Assembly (NCBI GenBank): GCA_009780415.1
Contig: WRAC01000005.1
Coordinates: forward strand, 1 to 64,000
Source of the DNA: Defluviitaleaceae bacterium
GTDB taxonomy: Bacteria; Bacillota; Clostridia; Lachnospirales; WRAX01
Direction: 5' to 3'
Length of the DNA stretch: 64,000 bases
Shown: positions 9,879 to 17,601 of the stretch, one piece after another
How positions within the stretch are numbered: position 1 is the first letter of the stretch
Layout: every line of letters begins with the position of its first letter
Program-made: the position numbers and the translations under genes
The notes under the pieces: model-generated
Database searches by the model: none
What the model saw: only the letters and a program-made list of their open reading frames with translations
Told to the model about the DNA's origin: nothing

Positions 9879-10784
9879 ATGGCATTCGCGATTGACAGGT
9901 TGATTGAGAGGATTAAGGAACTTCGTTCGCCCGTATGCGTTGGGCTTGACCCAAGCACGGACTTGCTGCCGGAATCGTTGCTGCGACGTTATGCCGCAGA
10001 CGTACCGGGCGCGTTCTTAGAGTTTAACAAATGTATTATTGACGCCGTTTACGGCATTGTACCTGTAGTTAAGCCGCAGATTGCTTTTTATGAGCGATAT
10101 GGGATTGCCGGGATCAGCGCGTATCTTGAAACGGTGAGTTATGCGAAAAGCCGTGGTTTGCTTGTTATAGGCGATATAAAACGGGGAGATATCGGCTCTA
10201 CCGCCGCCGCTTACGCCGACGCTCATTTAGGGGAGGACGGCCCCGATTTTGTTACGATTAACCCCTATTTAGGCCGCGACGCGGTTGAGCCGTTCATTAA
10301 CGCCTGCCAGAAAAATGGAAAAGGTTTATTTGTGCTGGTAGTGACTTCCAATCCCGGCGGCGCGGATTTGCAAAATCTGGAATTGCAAAAGGGCGGGCGG
10401 TTGTACGAGCATGTAGGCGGTCTTGTATCAGAGTGGGGAAAGGATTTGGTAGGTACAAAAGGCTACAGCTCCGTCTGTGCGGTAGTCGGAGCGACGGCGC
10501 CCGCTCAGGCAAAGAAGCTTAGGATGTCTATGCCGCAGACATTCTTCCTCATACCCGGATACGGGGCGCAGGGCGGTACGGCGGCGGACGCGGCGGTGTG
10601 TTTTAACAAGGACGGGATAGGCGGTATAGTAAACTCCTCGCGCGGGATTATCGCAGCGTGGAAAAAGCCTGAGTACGCCGAAAAATACGGCAAGGATGCC
10701 GGGTGTTACGCCGATTGCGCCAGAAGCGAAGCAATAAAAATGATAGAGGATTTGCGCGGGCATATCGGGGGTTTAAATGATTAA
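9879..10784 (+). CDS. pyrF: Orotidine 5'-phosphate decarboxylase, type 2
   Basis: It converts OMP to UMP, the last step of de novo UMP synthesis. At 301 residues it is the long type 2 form. The catalytic Lys-Asp network is visible as DIKRGDIGSTAAAYA near residue 105, and the phosphate-binding end as FLIPGYGAQGG plus NSSRGI. GGGG lies before the ATG. Its 3' end overlaps pyrK by 8 bases. Confidence 0.96.
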   Translation: MAFAIDRLIERIKELRSPVCVGLDPSTDLLPESLLRRYAADVPGAFLEFNKCIIDAVYGIVPVVKPQIAFYERYGIAGISAYLETVSYAKSRGLLVIGDIKRGDIGSTAAAYADAHLGEDGPDFVTINPYLGRDAVEPFINACQKNGKGLFVLVVTSNPGGADLQNLELQKGGRLYEHVGGLVSEWGKDLVGTKGYSSVCAVVGATAPAQAKKLRMSMPQTFFLIPGYGAQGGTAADAAVCFNKDGIGGIVNSSRGIIAAWKKPEYAEKYGKDAGCYADCARSEAIKMIEDLRGHIGGLND

Positions 10785-11568
10785 CAGCAACAATGCGCTG
10801 ATACTTAAAAATGAGCAAGTAGCGCGTGATATATATGTTATAGAACTGCATATACCAAATATAACGTTTATATGCCGCGCAGGGCAGTTTGTAAACCTTT
10901 ACACAGGTAACAACGCCATGCTGCTGCCGCGTCCGATAAGCATCTGCCGTGCCGATAAAAACCGCGGTGTTATCAAACTCGTTTACCGAATCGCGGGCAA
11001 GGGTACGGAGATCATCAGCCGCATGAAGCCGGACAGCCTGATAAGGGTTATGGGGCCTCTTGGGAACGGGTTCAAACTTGAACACGGAAAGGTGGCTTTG
11101 GTTGGCGGCGGGGTGGGTATACCCCCGCTTCTTGAGCTTGCTCATGCCTTGCGGGAAAATGATGATGAAACTGATATCAATGTATTTATAGGATACAGAA
11201 ACAACGAAACCTTCCTGCTGAACGAATTTAGAGAAATCTGCCGGCACGTAGATATCGCGACGGATGACGGCAGCGCCGGATTTCATGGCAATTCGGTTGA
11301 TTTATTTAAAAATGGGGATACAACCCAGGCGGATTTTGTTTATGCCTGCGGTCCCTTGCCCATGTTGAAAAGCTTGTCGGAATATATGAGGAACCGCGCG
11401 GATAGGCTTTTCTTATCGCTGGAGGAACGCATGGGATGCGGAACGGGCGCTTGTATGGGATGCGCGGTAAAGGTTCGTGACGGCGCAAATTGGGTATATA
11501 AACGTGTTTGCCGGGACGGGCCGGTATTTACCGCGTCGGATTTGCTATTTGACATTGAAGGGGCTTAA
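10777..11568 (+). CDS. pyrK: Dihydroorotate dehydrogenase electron transfer subunit
   Basis: It is the FAD and 2Fe-2S subunit that passes electrons from PyrD to NAD+ in type 1B dihydroorotate dehydrogenase. It has 263 residues: an N-terminal flavin-binding barrel (LPRPISICRAD), a nucleotide-binding core (LVGGGVGIPPL) and a C-terminal cluster site with four cysteines (GCGTGACMGC and, further on, KRVC). It overlaps pyrF by 8 bases and ends one base before pyrD, as expected for obligate partners. Confidence 0.96.
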   Translation: MINSNNALILKNEQVARDIYVIELHIPNITFICRAGQFVNLYTGNNAMLLPRPISICRADKNRGVIKLVYRIAGKGTEIISRMKPDSLIRVMGPLGNGFKLEHGKVALVGGGVGIPPLLELAHALRENDDETDINVFIGYRNNETFLLNEFREICRHVDIATDDGSAGFHGNSVDLFKNGDTTQADFVYACGPLPMLKSLSEYMRNRADRLFLSLEERMGCGTGACMGCAVKVRDGANWVYKRVCRDGPVFTASDLLFDIEGA

Positions 11569-11569
11569 T

Positions 11570-12472
11570 ATGAGGGTCAATTTATCTGGTGTGGAATGGA
11601 AAAACCCTGTAACTACGGCTTCCGGGACGTTCGGATCCGGGCGGGAATTCGCGGAATTCTTTGAGCTTGGCAAGCTCGGGGCGGTTACTGTTAAAGGCGT
11701 TTCATTAAAACCCTGGGCTGGGAACCCTCCGCCGCGCATTGCCGAAACCTTCGGCGGAATGCTTAATTCGATAGGATTGCAAAACCCGGGCGTTGAGGCA
11801 TTTATACGTGACGACATACCCTTTTTGCGCGGATTCAACGTTAATATAATCGTAAATGTCTGCGGTAACAGCATTGATGAATATGCAGCTGTTATAGAAC
11901 GTTTAGCATCGGCAGATATTGATATGCTGGAGCTTAATATAAGCTGCCCAAATATTTCCTCGGGCGGCATAGCCTTTGGTACAGACAGCCGCCTCACCCA
12001 CGAAGTGGTAAAACGATGTAAAGCCGCGGCACGTCAGCCTTTGTTTGTAAAGCTATCTCCAAACGTCACCGATATAGCAGAGATTGCGAAAGCCGCCGAA
12101 GCCGGCGGCGCGGACGGATTATCGCTGATCAATACGCTGGTTGGCATGAAAATTGATATACGGCGTAAAAAGCCGCTGCTCGGCAACCGGGTCGGCGGTT
12201 TATCCGGCCCGGCTATTATGCCTGTTGCCGTACGCGCTGTGTACCAGGTCTATAAAGCGGTGAGGATTCCTATAATTGGTATGGGCGGGATAACAACCGG
12301 AAGTGACGCCGTGGAATTCTTAATGGCGGGCGCCTCTGCCGTTGCCGTCGGCACGGCGGGACTGATAAATCCCTATGCCGTTATAGAAGTTATAGAAGGT
12401 ATAGAACAATTTATGCAAAACGAAGGTTATTCAAATATAAAAGAGATTGTCGGCTGTGCGCATAATGAATAA
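11570..12472 (+). CDS. pyrD: Dihydroorotate dehydrogenase, catalytic subunit (type 1B)
   Basis: It oxidises dihydroorotate to orotate with FMN and works as a heterotetramer with PyrK. The ATG at 11570, one base after the pyrK stop, gives MRVNLSGVEWKNPV and 300 residues; an in-frame upstream ATG inside pyrK would add 31 unrelated residues. The motif ELNISCPNISSGG contains the catalytic Cys (in NISCPN), and the FMN phosphate site is in IGMGGITTGSDAVEFLMAGASAVAVGTA. It is the last gene before a strong hairpin. Confidence 0.96.
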   Translation: MRVNLSGVEWKNPVTTASGTFGSGREFAEFFELGKLGAVTVKGVSLKPWAGNPPPRIAETFGGMLNSIGLQNPGVEAFIRDDIPFLRGFNVNIIVNVCGNSIDEYAAVIERLASADIDMLELNISCPNISSGGIAFGTDSRLTHEVVKRCKAAARQPLFVKLSPNVTDIAEIAKAAEAGGADGLSLINTLVGMKIDIRRKKPLLGNRVGGLSGPAIMPVAVRAVYQVYKAVRIPIIGMGGITTGSDAVEFLMAGASAVAVGTAGLINPYAVIEVIEGIEQFMQNEGYSNIKEIVGCAHNE

Positions 12473-12474
12473 TA

Positions 12475-12514
12475 TTAAGAAGGGGAAGCTAACGGATAAG
12501 CTTCCCCTTCTTAA
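12475..12514. terminator. Bidirectional hairpin terminator between pyrD and the 43-residue gene
   Basis: A 16-base perfect stem (12475-12490 with 12499-12514) and an 8-base loop fill the gap between two convergent stop codons. The centre is GC-rich (GGGGAAGCT) and the ends are AT-rich, so it can act in both directions, although the T runs are short. Confidence 0.85.
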
Positions 12515-12646
12515 TTACTTATGTTTCTTCTTTCCCTTAATCTCCGGCACAGGCAAATGATCGTTTTTAGGGATATTCTGAGTTTCGCTGCTCTCGGTGC
12601 CGTGCGGTTCCTTCGGGCTTGGACGGCGCATTCCTGCTTTAGCCAA
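12515..12646 (-). CDS. Small basic protein of 43 residues, function unknown
   Basis: The probable start is TTG at 12646, 8 bases after AGGAG; a GTG two codons upstream is too close to that site. The product begins (M)AKAGMRRPSPKEPHGT, has an acidic-polar middle and ends with a Lys-rich tail (EIKGKKKHK). The stop codon abuts the terminator exactly. A proline-rich RRPSPKEPHGT start followed by a PVPE-K-basic tail resembles small conserved proteins I recall from Clostridia, but I cannot name a family. There is no membrane segment or signal peptide. The tight fit of RBS, frame and terminator supports a real gene. Confidence 0.7.
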   Translation of the reverse strand: MAKAGMRRPSPKEPHGTESSETQNIPKNDHLPVPEIKGKKKHK

Positions 12647-12723
12647 TTCAAACACTCCTAAACTGTTATTGTTATAATAGTTATAGGATTATTATTATCA
12701 GTATAACAGAATTTATACAACCA

Positions 12724-13116
12724 TTAATTCTCCCTGTTTTCCTCGTCCTTTTCAGCGCCGCAGCCGCAGCATTCCTCGTTTTCGGATTCGCATTTGTTAA
12801 GGCTGTTCAGGCAGGCGGCAAGGGCTTTGCCCAGTTCGTCCACAAGATCGGCGGTCTTGGATACGGCTACTTTGGTAACGTTGCGCACACGGGGTTCCAT
12901 ATCCTTCGCGAACTCACCTATTTTACAGCCCACATTTTTAAGAAAAGTCTCGGTGTTATGGCAAAATTCCTGAAACCTGTCGGCGATGTCCTCATCGTCA
13001 CAAAAAAACTCGTTCCCGCACGACGCTTTAAGGGCTTCCAGAAGCTTGCCGGCCTCCTCAACGCTGATCTTGCCGTCCTCTACCATTTGCAATATCTTGA
13101 TTCTCTCTTCTTTCAT
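12724..13116 (-). CDS. Small protein with YvlB/LiaX-type N-terminal helical domain
   Basis: It has 130 residues. The first 30 (MKEERIKILQMVEDGKISVE...) match the short helical SHOCT-like domain found at the N-terminus of YvlB and LiaX proteins, which typically sense envelope stress. The middle is a helical, charged region. The C-terminus is Cys-rich (CESENEECCGCGAEK) and could bind metal. GGGAGG precedes the ATG. There is no membrane segment. It stands alone, with neighbours in other functions. The domain assignment is good; the role is unknown. Confidence 0.75.
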   Translation of the reverse strand: MKEERIKILQMVEDGKISVEEAGKLLEALKASCGNEFFCDDEDIADRFQEFCHNTETFLKNVGCKIGEFAKDMEPRVRNVTKVAVSKTADLVDELGKALAACLNSLNKCESENEECCGCGAEKDEENREN

Positions 13117-13169
13117 CTTCGTTGCCTCCCATCTATTTTTATTTATATACGTTAAAAATCCGGTAAAGT

Positions 13170-14321
13170 TTAAAAATCATCGGGCCTATCGGAATTTATG
13201 CCTAAATGATGCAAAACAGCCGAAACAATGCGTTGGCTGGCTTTCCCGTCGCCAAAGGGGTTTGCCGCGGCCGCCATTCTGTTGTAAACACCCGTATCAT
13301 TCAAAACGCTTTTCACGGCGCCATACACCGTTTCGTATGAATTCCCGCCAAGCATCAGCGCGCCTGTTTCAACGCCCTCCGGGCGCTCCGTGACGTTGCG
13401 CAGCACAACGCAGGGTTTGTTCAGAATAGGCGATATCTCCTGTATTGCCGCGGAATCCGTCGCTATCATAAAGGCTGAGCCGGCTAAGCGGTACATATCT
13501 TCGGTATCGACAGCGTCCGTCAAAACAATACGGTTGTGGCCGCTAAGCTCGGCATACGCCGCGGTACGTACATCCGGGTTTGGATGAATGGGCCAAACAA
13601 GCGTGACATCCGGGTTTTCGTCAACCACGCGGCGAAGCGCGCGGCACATGTCTGTCATCGGCTGCCCAAGGTTTTCGCGCCTGTGGGAGGTCATTACAAT
13701 AAGACGTCCGTTTTTATCCAACCCGTTAAGCGCGTCCCTTTTGTAGCGGTATTCACCTTCTTTGGATAAAATACTTAAAATTGCGTCTATTTCGGTGTTG
13801 CCCGTTACATAGATACTATCAGCGGGGGTATTCTCATTCAAAAGGTTTTGCCTGGCGGATTTCGTTGGCGCGAAGTGTACGTCGGCGATACGCCCGGTTA
13901 AAAGGCGGTTCATTTCCTCCGGATACGGCTCGCGTTTATTATACGTCCTAAGCCCGGCCTCAACATGCCCGACAGAGACCCCCGCGTAAAAACCCGCCAA
14001 AGACGCGGCAAAGGTTGTCGCCGTATCGCCGTGCACCAATAGGATATCCGGGCGGATTTCATTCAGATATTCCCCGGCTCCGGTCAGCGCTTTGGTTACG
14101 ATCTCGGTCAGTGTCTGCCCGCCGCGCATGATGTTCAGGTCATGGTCGGGCACAATGCCGAAGGTATCCAGCACCGAATCCAGCAGTTCCCTGTGCTGCG
14201 CCGTTACAAGCACTTTTGTGTCAAACGCGGGATGGGCGCGGAGAGCCAGCACCAAGGGCGACATCTTTATGGCTTCCGGCCTTGTGCCGAAAGCGCAGAC
14301 AATGTTGATTTTCTTATCCAT
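13170..14321 (-). CDS. wecB: UDP-N-acetylglucosamine 2-epimerase (non-hydrolysing)
   Basis: It interconverts UDP-GlcNAc and UDP-ManNAc for wall-linked polymers. It has 383 residues, the normal length. Typical segments are FGTRPEAIKMSPL at the N-terminus, VTAQHRELLD, VHGDTATTFAASLAGFY, HVEAGLRT near residue 120 and TSHRRENLG. CAGGAG precedes the ATG. It lies 20 bases after the PIG-L deacetylase gene and probably shares its transcript with it and the ROK gene, suggesting an amino-sugar pathway. Confidence 0.95.
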   Translation of the reverse strand: MDKKINIVCAFGTRPEAIKMSPLVLALRAHPAFDTKVLVTAQHRELLDSVLDTFGIVPDHDLNIMRGGQTLTEIVTKALTGAGEYLNEIRPDILLVHGDTATTFAASLAGFYAGVSVGHVEAGLRTYNKREPYPEEMNRLLTGRIADVHFAPTKSARQNLLNENTPADSIYVTGNTEIDAILSILSKEGEYRYKRDALNGLDKNGRLIVMTSHRRENLGQPMTDMCRALRRVVDENPDVTLVWPIHPNPDVRTAAYAELSGHNRIVLTDAVDTEDMYRLAGSAFMIATDSAAIQEISPILNKPCVVLRNVTERPEGVETGALMLGGNSYETVYGAVKSVLNDTGVYNRMAAAANPFGDGKASQRIVSAVLHHLGINSDRPDDF

Positions 14322-14341
14322 TAGTTTCTCCTGTTAATCGA

Positions 14342-15196
14342 TTATTTAAACTTTGAAATACGGTTTAAAGCATCGCTTTTGAAACGGTTGATATACCCTT
14401 CTATAAAACTTTCCGGGTCAAGGGTTTCATCGGTGATAAACCGTGACATATCTATACCGTAGATAGCTTCTTGTATTTTATCCGTAAAATGGGAGGCGAG
14501 GAAGGTAGCGTTTGCGCGGCGCCGCCCTAAAACGGCGCTGTCGTAGCTCTTGCCGCCCGTGATCTGCGAATCGAAAACCCCTGCCAGCGCCGCTCCGATT
14601 CCGGGCCGCAAGCCTACGTCAAACACAGTTTTATCCCCATCGCAAAGCCAGTCCAAGCCGCGCCAGAGCTCGCAGCCGTAAAGTGTTTCCGGACGCTCCC
14701 CGGGGGGCAGCGAGCGTATGGCCTTAATAACGCGTAAAGCCACAGCCACATGGGTGTCGTGCTTATCCGCCGGGTTATGCGTATAAACAACCCTGGGGCG
14801 CGCGGCGCGCAAGAGCTTGGTTATATCTTGAACGGGCGCGTCATTGCCGTTCTCCTTTATTTCCTCCGAAGAATGCATAAGCTGCACACAGACGGCGTAT
14901 TCGCCGATATAAGCGGCTTTGCGCTGCTCCGCCACACGCGCGCGCTTCATGTCCTCATCGGTGTACGAAGCGTAAAGCCCGTCTCTGGGCGAGCCAGCGC
15001 CGTTCGACACCACAACGCCCGTGTACCAGAGTTCAGTATGCCCGAAGCATTTCAAAATCCCGTCATAGGACATAAATTCCAAATCGTCCTGATGCGCTCC
15101 TATACCCATGTGGGTAGTGCGCGCAAAAGCCTGCTCCGTGCCGGTTCCGTCAGGGATGAAGATGTCGCGGTCCGATTTGCTGAAGGATATGTTCAT
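14342..15196 (-). CDS. PIG-L family deacetylase
   Basis: Members of this zinc-dependent LmbE/PIG-L family remove acetyl groups from N-acetylglucosaminyl compounds. It has 284 residues. The metal and catalytic motif AHQDDLE is near residue 34, and the second metal-binding part (HNPADKHDTHVAVA) is near 140. GGAGG is 11 bases before the chosen ATG; a nearer ATG is in another frame. Its neighbours are a ROK sugar kinase upstream and a UDP-GlcNAc 2-epimerase downstream, so a GlcNAc-type substrate is plausible but not shown. Confidence 0.9.
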   Translation of the reverse strand: MNISFSKSDRDIFIPDGTGTEQAFARTTHMGIGAHQDDLEFMSYDGILKCFGHTELWYTGVVVSNGAGSPRDGLYASYTDEDMKRARVAEQRKAAYIGEYAVCVQLMHSSEEIKENGNDAPVQDITKLLRAARPRVVYTHNPADKHDTHVAVALRVIKAIRSLPPGERPETLYGCELWRGLDWLCDGDKTVFDVGLRPGIGAALAGVFDSQITGGKSYDSAVLGRRRANATFLASHFTDKIQEAIYGIDMSRFITDETLDPESFIEGYINRFKSDALNRISKFK

Positions 15197-15248
15197 TGCG
15201 GTTCATGCCTCCGAATGTCTTTTTCAAGTGCCAAGCGTATAATAAACA

Positions 15249-16628
15249 TCAGACCATACTCGCCGCGGCTACGCTCTGACCTACGCGGCGGTTACGCTCA
15301 TCGGGGAGACGCAGCGTTATTTTTTCGCTTAGCGCGCAATACTCATCCCTCAATACCATCTCCGCGTTTTCAAGGATTAATGCGCCGCCCCCGCCGGACA
15401 TGACGCGTCCGAGCAGCAGCAGGTGCTTAATATCGTAAAAACGGCTGTAGTACGCCAATGTATAGCCTAAGTATATCCCTATGGAAATAAATATATCGCG
15501 GGCGCGGGTATCCCCATCCTTCATTAAATCCTGCACAGCCTTCAATTTTTCGGCGGGCGAAAGGCTTTCGTCAAGCTCTATGCCCGCGGCAGGCGCAAGC
15601 TTTATAACCGCATCCTGAGAGAAGTACTTCACCCCGCGCCCTGTATCGCGTGACCACTCGTCATAACAGGCCTCCGGGGAGGCGTCGATGGGGACGAACG
15701 CAAGCTCGTTCAGCCAGCCCGTAATGCCGCCGCTTTCGTTTATATACCCGCCGGCCTCGCTGGTTCCCATTGCGATACCCAAAACGCGGCCTTCGCCGTA
15801 TTCCATCGCCCCCGCCAATGCGGTGACATCACCGTCGTTTGCCACAACCAGCGGCACATTGCCTATTTCAGCCGCCGCCCGGGGATAGATATCCTTTACA
15901 TGTTCGTCAAATTTATGCTTGGGAACCTTTAAAAACAGGGACGCCGCCATTGTACGGTTATCAATATAAATACCCGCCGAGCTTACGCCGATTGAATCGA
16001 CGCGCGGCATTTTTGACGCCGCCAGTTTCATCGCGCCCACAATATGCCCGAAATGGTAGCCGGGGTCTTTGTTCAGCTTGGGATGCCATACGATTTCCTC
16101 AGAAAATACCGGAACACCGTCTACTACGGCGGATACCTTTATGTCGCTTCCCCCGGCGTCAAAGCCCAGACGGCAGCCGTCCAGCCCGCCTCCGATTTTC
16201 CCGCCGCCGGAATCCTTTCCTTCCGGCAAATCCTCAAACGCAACGGGCATTACCTTAAATTCCGATTCAAACACATTTGCCATAAAAACAAAGTCAAACG
16301 CCATCTTACCGCTTCCAAGGCTTTCAATATACCCGGCAAGGGCGCCGCTCCCAGCGACGTAAACCTTACACCCGCCGTAAATCCACAGCATCCCGGTTAA
16401 AACCCGCCATGCCATATACTTGTCCAAATCCGTTAAGTTTTCGGCATTTTCCACGTTATATGCAATACGGTTTACACCGTTGGCGCGTTCTACGGCAACA
16501 ACAACCCCATCGCCGTTTTCAGCCTTTTCCGCATAGGCCGATAAAAGTTTGTCCAACGGCAAAAAACCCGCGTCCAAAGGCGGATGATGTTTAAAAGAAA
16601 CGTCCAGTCCCATAAATGACCTGTTCAT
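15249..16628 (-). CDS. ROK-family sugar kinase-like protein
   Basis: It has 459 residues from the ATG at 16628. GGGGG lies 10 bases before this ATG. The more distal in-frame ATG at 16682 overlaps the promoter at 16663-16691 and is unlikely to be transcribed. An N-terminal region of about 165 residues of unclear type precedes a ROK-like ATPase core: GFDAGGSDIKVSAV (phosphate 1), VVANDGDVTALAGAM with the likely catalytic Asp, and GIAMGTSEAGGYINESG. I do not see the typical zinc motif CxCGxxGC of many ROK proteins. It heads the operon with the PIG-L deacetylase and wecB. Confidence 0.82.
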   Translation of the reverse strand: MNRSFMGLDVSFKHHPPLDAGFLPLDKLLSAYAEKAENGDGVVVAVERANGVNRIAYNVENAENLTDLDKYMAWRVLTGMLWIYGGCKVYVAGSGALAGYIESLGSGKMAFDFVFMANVFESEFKVMPVAFEDLPEGKDSGGGKIGGGLDGCRLGFDAGGSDIKVSAVVDGVPVFSEEIVWHPKLNKDPGYHFGHIVGAMKLAASKMPRVDSIGVSSAGIYIDNRTMAASLFLKVPKHKFDEHVKDIYPRAAAEIGNVPLVVANDGDVTALAGAMEYGEGRVLGIAMGTSEAGGYINESGGITGWLNELAFVPIDASPEACYDEWSRDTGRGVKYFSQDAVIKLAPAAGIELDESLSPAEKLKAVQDLMKDGDTRARDIFISIGIYLGYTLAYYSRFYDIKHLLLLGRVMSGGGGALILENAEMVLRDEYCALSEKITLRLPDERNRRVGQSVAAASMV

Positions 16629-16662
16629 TAGAGCAAAACCCCCGGTAAATTCAATCATCCAT

Positions 16663-16691
16663 ATTTTAGCAAACCCGGACATTTAACGCAA
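16663..16691 (-). promoter_or_regulatory. Promoter of the ROK-PIG-L-wecB operon
   Basis: On the minus strand TTGCGT (16686-16691), a 17-base spacer and TAAAAT (16663-16668) lie in the 70 bases after the Gx transporter gene. The predicted start falls about 25-30 bases before the chosen ATG. Confidence 0.65.
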
Positions 16692-16698
16692 GCACTGC

Positions 16699-17205
16699 TT
16701 AACTTCTTTTTTGCGGCGGGAACGCTTTAAGGATTGCAATAAGCGCCAGCCTGGCGCAAAGTCCCGTAACAACGCCGGCTGCGGCCCCCGATACAATTAG
16801 AATTGGCAAATAATATAATATACCCGCGTTTTCAACAACCAGGGCCGCCGCTAAAAGCTGGCCTATATTGTGGAACACCCCCCCGGCTATGCTTACGCCA
16901 ATAACCGTCGGGAAGCGCGTTTGCTTCAACCCGATCATTACGGCGCAGGACAAAAACCCGCCCGCCGCGCTGTAGATAATACCCGACACGCCGCTGTACA
17001 TAGCCCCCGTAAGAAGGACGCGCACCGCGGTGACGCCGAACGCGCAGCCGCCTCCGAACAAATGCATTGTTATAAGCGTAACGGTATTGGAAAGCCCAAG
17101 TTTTACGCCCGGAACCGCCGCGTCCAGAGGTATCAGCCGCTCCAGCCAGGCGAGGCAGACCGCCAAAGCGGTTAAAATGCCTATATACGCCGTTTTTTTA
17201 GCCAT
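16699..17205 (-). CDS. Gx transporter family membrane protein
   Basis: It has 168 residues and about five membrane segments. The sequence (KLGLSNTVTLITMHLFGG near residue 36, AGGVFHNIGQLLAAALV near 108) matches the family once annotated as heptaprenyl diphosphate synthase component I and now called Gx transporter. It starts 3 bases after the NusG-II gene ends, and this pair recurs in Bacillota near flavin or quinone-related genes. The substrate is unknown. Confidence 0.85.
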   Translation of the reverse strand: MAKKTAYIGILTALAVCLAWLERLIPLDAAVPGVKLGLSNTVTLITMHLFGGGCAFGVTAVRVLLTGAMYSGVSGIIYSAAGGFLSCAVMIGLKQTRFPTVIGVSIAGGVFHNIGQLLAAALVVENAGILYYLPILIVSGAAAGVVTGLCARLALIAILKAFPPQKRS

Positions 17206-17208
17206 ATG

Positions 17209-17601
17209 CTACCTCGTGACCGCGTCAATATGGGGGTCGCGGTTTTCGCCGGCAACTTCCACAACTACCCTATTCGGCAGGCAGACAATAAACTGCCCGG
17301 CCCGCGATATGCTTCCCTGTCTGACGCAGGAGCCGCCGGGGCAGCCCGCGTATGCCATGCGCACCGTTCCGCCGCGGATTTCCAGTATGTTTACACCGCT
17401 GTAAGCGGGAATGATGCTGTATTCCGGGACGTCCTCCGACAGCGGCAGCTCAGCCGCGACGCTTCCGTTCACGCTGATACGGGCGTAGCCCCCTTGGGGG
17501 GCATTGCGCCCCGTTATAAAGAATATCGCCGAAAGGGCAACAGCCGCTCCCAGCGATATCAGCAGTATCAGCACATCATATTTGTTAAAGAGCCTTTTCA
17601 T
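17209..17601 (-). CDS. NusG domain II-containing membrane-anchored protein
   Basis: It has 130 residues: one N-terminal membrane segment (VLILLISLGAAVALSAIFFIT, about residues 10-30) and an extracytoplasmic beta domain of the NusG-II type with the motif AYAGCPGGSCVRQG (two Cys) and PNRVVVEV near the end. It is not the transcription factor NusG. It overlaps glgA by 4 bases (ATGA) and is followed by the Gx transporter, its usual partner. Its role is unknown; an envelope function is inferred from topology. Confidence 0.87.
   Translation of the reverse strand: MKRLFNKYDVLILLISLGAAVALSAIFFITGRNAPQGGYARISVNGSVAAELPLSEDVPEYSIIPAYSGVNILEIRGGTVRMAYAGCPGGSCVRQGSISRAGQFIVCLPNRVVVEVAGENRDPHIDAVTR

Noticed and set aside
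16628..16682. Upstream ATG for the ROK protein at 16682
   Set aside because: It lies between and around the -35/-10 elements, so it would not be on the mRNA.
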